NCBI RefSeq assembly: GCF_019991125.1
Contig: NZ_JAGENB010000004.1
Coordinates: forward strand, 248,001 to 312,000
DNA: 64,000 bases
Origin: Phyllobacterium calauticae
GTDB lineage: Bacteria > Pseudomonadota > Alphaproteobacteria > Rhizobiales > Rhizobiaceae
Direction of reading: 5' to 3'
A program made the position numbers and the translations under genes. Below the pieces are notes generated by a model. That model ran no database searches. It was not told where the DNA came from and saw only the letters and a list, made by a program, of their open reading frames with translations. Positions 61,907 to 64,000 of this stretch are shown piece after piece. Numbering within the stretch: the stretch's first letter is position 1; each line of letters opens with the position of its first letter.

Positions 61907-62788
61907 TCAGATGCCTTTTTCCTTCAGAAAGGCTTCCGCCACTTCCTTCGGTTCCTTCTTGTCACGCTCGACAGCGGCATTCAGTTCGCGCATATTCTCG
62001 TTGTTCAAGAGAGGGCTGACCTTGTTCAGGACTTCAGCGATCTTGGGATTTTTGGCCAGGGTATCCTGGCGCACGACGGGCACGAGGTAATAGGGCGGAA
62101 ACAGGTTCTTGTCGTCGGCCAGAACAACAAGCTTGTTGTCCGCGATCTGCCAGTCGGTGGCAAAGCCATAGGAAACGTCGATGTTCTTGCTGGTCAAAGC
62201 GCTGTAGCGGATACCGAGCTTGGCAAAAATACGGAAGTCCTTGAAAACGATCCCGTAGGTCTGCTTGAGACCGGGCAATCCGTCCTTGCGTTCACCAAAT
62301 CCACCTTCCGCGCCGAAACTCAGATCCTTCGACACGGGACCAAGATCCGTCAGCGTCTTGAGCTTGTATTTGTCAGCAGTTTCCGGAAGCGTGATGATGG
62401 CATAGCCGTTGTTGATATTGGTCGGCTGGAGCAGGGTCAGCTGTAGGTTCTTCTCGTAGTAATCCTTGACTTCCCCATAGATCTTTTCGGCCGAACCCGA
62501 GAGATCTCCCTTTACCACGGCGGCAAGGGCCGTACCCGTATACTCGGGGTAGAGATCGATTTCGCCGTTCAGCAGCGCCGAATGAGCAATCAACGTCGCG
62601 CCAAGATTGGTGCGCCGCTCAACCTTCACGCCAGCCTTCTCCAGAGCCTGCGCATAGATTTCGGCCACCACGAACTGTTCGGTAAAGTTCTTGCTGCCGA
62701 TCTTCACAACCTGGGCAAACCCCGGCGTTGCAGCAGCCAATGCCAATATTACCCCCAGCCCTATGGAGGCCACGTTTCTGAAAGTCAT
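61907..62788 (-). CDS. QAT-type binding protein (OpuBC/OsmX class)
   Basis: A 293-residue periplasmic binding protein. The signal peptide is residues 1-25 (cleaved after TPGFA). The mature protein opens VVKIGSKNFTEQFVVAEIYAQAL, the class opening, with NLGATLIAHSALLNGEIDLYPEYTGTAL near residue 62. Class members bind betaines such as glycine betaine, choline, carnitine or ergothioneine through an aromatic cage; tyrosines and tryptophans are present but the cage cannot be mapped by eye. It is the first gene of the nine-gene operon that ends with the lyase homologue. Confidence 0.93.
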   Translation of the reverse strand: MTFRNVASIGLGVILALAAATPGFAQVVKIGSKNFTEQFVVAEIYAQALEKAGVKVERRTNLGATLIAHSALLNGEIDLYPEYTGTALAAVVKGDLSGSAEKIYGEVKDYYEKNLQLTLLQPTNINNGYAIITLPETADKYKLKTLTDLGPVSKDLSFGAEGGFGERKDGLPGLKQTYGIVFKDFRIFAKLGIRYSALTSKNIDVSYGFATDWQIADNKLVVLADDKNLFPPYYLVPVVRQDTLAKNPKIAEVLNKVSPLLNNENMRELNAAVERDKKEPKEVAEAFLKEKGI

Positions 62789-63096
62789 GATTTACCCTGC
62801 GAGCTGACGTAGGACTTTGAATATCCTACTGGTTTCGTTGTTCATTTCGCATGCTAGCAATCCGCGGCAGTAAGTTCGTAGAACAAACTCCCAATATTTC
62901 CCGGATAAGTAGAAATTATTTACTCGGCAATTGCAATCGCTTTGGCACTGCAATGTAGGGCCTTTACGAGCATCGCAAGGCCACTCGGGTGAACTGTCGA
63001 GGGGTATGGCGTGGATTCGCGCGGCCCGTGATGAAAATGTGCCGCACTGGAGCGACCAGTCCCTGTCGCAACAGCATGCTTTTGCTCACACTCTAT
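62789..63096. promoter_or_regulatory. Upstream region of the importer operon
   Basis: About 308 bases with no convincing gene. An inverted repeat GTAGGA (62809-62814) and TCCTAC (62824-62829) lies 21 bases ahead of the binding-protein start and may be an operator or a leader hairpin. An AT-rich patch follows at 62886-62935. Promoter elements for this operon must be here because the anti-sigma gene upstream is read in the same direction and ends at 63097. Confidence 0.5.
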
Positions 63097-63873
63097 CTAC
63101 ACATTTGTTTCGATTTGCCGGCGCATTTCATGGGCAATCGGATTGAGTGCCTGGGTGGAAAGAGGCCCGACCAGGCTGTAGCCGATACCCTCCTTGGACC
63201 AACTGACTCTTTGCACGGAACCGGTCGATTGCGACGACATGGGCGCGTTTTTATCGGCTGTCATCGCCCGTGTCAGCATCACCAGCCGGGTGCCACGGTC
63301 ATCGTCGTACATGAGCATGCCCGCGGGGCCGTGCGCTGTGGCGACAACCCGGCCCCCCATGAACCGGTACCCGGAGCCCGTCAGGTCAGGCACGGATATA
63401 TTGTGGCCCAAACTGTCCGAAACCCATTTGACCAGGCTAACCTGATCGGATGCCTTGATTTCGACTGGCCGCCCTTTATCGCCAGCATACACCTGATAGC
63501 TGTATGTTGCCTCGTCAGCGAGCGCGATGATCCCACCGGCGGCCGGTTGACCCATATCGTGAAGCGACCAGCCGCCGGCTATGCCAACAGCAAGCAATAC
63601 AACAGCGGCCGCCGCCGAGCGCCAAACCGAGAATCTGGGACGGCGCGCACCATCAAGCATGCGCACCAGATTGAGCTCCGGAGGTACCGGTTCTTCGCTG
63701 ATTGGTGCGAGCGCGGACCGCAGTTCATCCCGCTGCCTTCGGTAACTTGCGATTCTTTTTGCTTCGTCAGGGTGCTGCTCGAGATATCCGGCTACCTCAT
63801 CCCGCCTGCTCGTGCTGAGAGCATGGTCGACATAGGCATGCAGATCGTCTTCCGTAATCGGGCGCTTGTTCAT
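63097..63873 (-). CDS. Anti-sigma factor, membrane-anchored
   Basis: A 258-residue anti-sigma factor. The N-terminal cytoplasmic domain starts ITEDDLHAYVDHALSTSRRDEVAGYLEQHPDEAKRIASYRRQ, the RsiW/RskA-like opening. A membrane helix lies at about residues 86-104 (AAAAVVLLAVGIAGGWSL), followed by a periplasmic domain. No HxxxCxxC zinc motif is seen, so it is not of the zinc-binding group. Its ATG overlaps the stop of the ECF sigma gene (ATGA). It likely holds that sigma factor inactive until an envelope or oxidative signal. Confidence 0.9.
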   Translation of the reverse strand: MNKRPITEDDLHAYVDHALSTSRRDEVAGYLEQHPDEAKRIASYRRQRDELRSALAPISEEPVPPELNLVRMLDGARRPRFSVWRSAAAAVVLLAVGIAGGWSLHDMGQPAAGGIIALADEATYSYQVYAGDKGRPVEIKASDQVSLVKWVSDSLGHNISVPDLTGSGYRFMGGRVVATAHGPAGMLMYDDDRGTRLVMLTRAMTADKNAPMSSQSTGSVQRVSWSKEGIGYSLVGPLSTQALNPIAHEMRRQIETNV

Positions 63874-64000
63874 TTTACCCTCCTCAAATGAGGACCGTTT
63901 TCAATTTTGTTGCTCACATCGCCCTCAAGAATCTGCCGCAACCGTTCACGGCCGCGTGCCAGTCGCGACATAACCGTGCCAACGGGAACCCCGAGAATCT
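63870..64000 (-). CDS. ECF sigma factor, C-terminal end only
   Basis: The last 43 residues of a sigma-70-like factor run in from the right edge. The region 4 helix-turn-helix end reads GVPVGTVMSRLARGRERLR, which contacts the -35 element, followed by a short tail ending at TGA 63870-63872. The stop overlaps the anti-sigma start, the normal sigma/anti-sigma arrangement. The rest of the gene lies outside the window. Confidence 0.88.
   Translation of the reverse strand, partial: ILGVPVGTVMSRLARGRERLRQILEGDVSNKIENGPHLRRVK

Noticed and set aside
62989-63891. 300-residue open frame on the plus strand opposite the anti-sigma gene
   Set aside because: The minus strand encodes a clear anti-sigma factor coupled to a sigma factor, so this frame is a shadow.
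1-64000. Search for CRISPR arrays, tRNA or rRNA genes, insertion sequences and prophage
   Set aside because: No regularly spaced repeats, cloverleaf-like segments with a TTCGA-type T loop, transposase genes or phage genes were seen in the intergenic regions.

Overview
The window looks like a chromosome or large-replicon segment of an alphaproteobacterium of the order Hyphomicrobiales (Rhizobiales). This rests on high GC content, a cbbR/cbbFPT Calvin-cycle locus of rhizobial order, a cytochrome oxidase locus with the coxMNOP gene order described in Bradyrhizobium, and many ABC uptake systems with private regulators. Genus and species cannot be fixed from sequence reading alone. No rRNA, tRNA, CRISPR array, insertion sequence or prophage was seen.

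Layout. 1-4.8 kb: Calvin-cycle genes cbbF-cbbP-cbbT on the minus strand (cbbT runs off the left edge) with divergent cbbR. 4.9-6.2 kb: two unrecognised proteins. 6.3-11.4 kb: a cytochrome c gene and an aa3-type oxidase operon (subunits II, I, two subunit III-type proteins, IV). 11.4-13.8 kb: a DUF2189 membrane protein, then an exported alpha/beta hydrolase divergent from an OhrR-like MarR regulator with palindromic operators. 13.9-21.7 kb: a carbohydrate import and catabolism locus (GntR regulator, esterase-like hydrolase, binding protein, two permeases, isomerase, Gfo/Idh/MocA dehydrogenase; divergent ATPase). 21.9-25.7 kb: a heterodimeric ABC exporter with one degenerate ATP site. 25.7-28.6 kb: a 953-residue fusion of an S10 serine carboxypeptidase and an S53 sedolisin. 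28.8-31.6 kb: SRPBCC/ArsR pair, CDF transporter, LuxR regulator. 31.8-36.6 kb: a spermidine/putrescine-type ABC importer plus SDR. 36.9-43.4 kb: a zinc-ribbon/adenylate cyclase/AAA/TPR protein, peroxiredoxin-like protein, DUF1326-DUF2182 pair and a PCMT-like methyltransferase. 43.6-50.8 kb: amidohydrolase plus a complete peptide/nickel-type ABC importer. 50.9-62.8 kb: FMN reductase plus three LLM flavin monooxygenases, a LysR regulator, and a nine-gene operon. 63.1-64 kb: anti-sigma factor and the end of an ECF sigma factor gene.

The best candidate for an undescribed system is the nine-gene minus-strand operon at 54.0-62.8 kb. It joins a quaternary-amine-type ABC importer to a double-DUF427 protein, two tandem LLM monooxygenases (one shortened internally by roughly 100 residues or more), an ornithine cyclodeaminase-family protein, and a histidine ammonia-lyase homologue whose Ala-Ser-Gly cofactor triad has lost the serine. 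The order reads as import, oxidation, then C-N bond cleavage of a betaine or other N-rich compound. Ergothioneine or hercynine are possible substrates but unproven. The S10-S53 protease fusion is the second notable item.

Most operons here are compact, with ATGA or GTGA overlaps, and most divergent regulator pairs carry visible inverted repeats in the shared promoter region.
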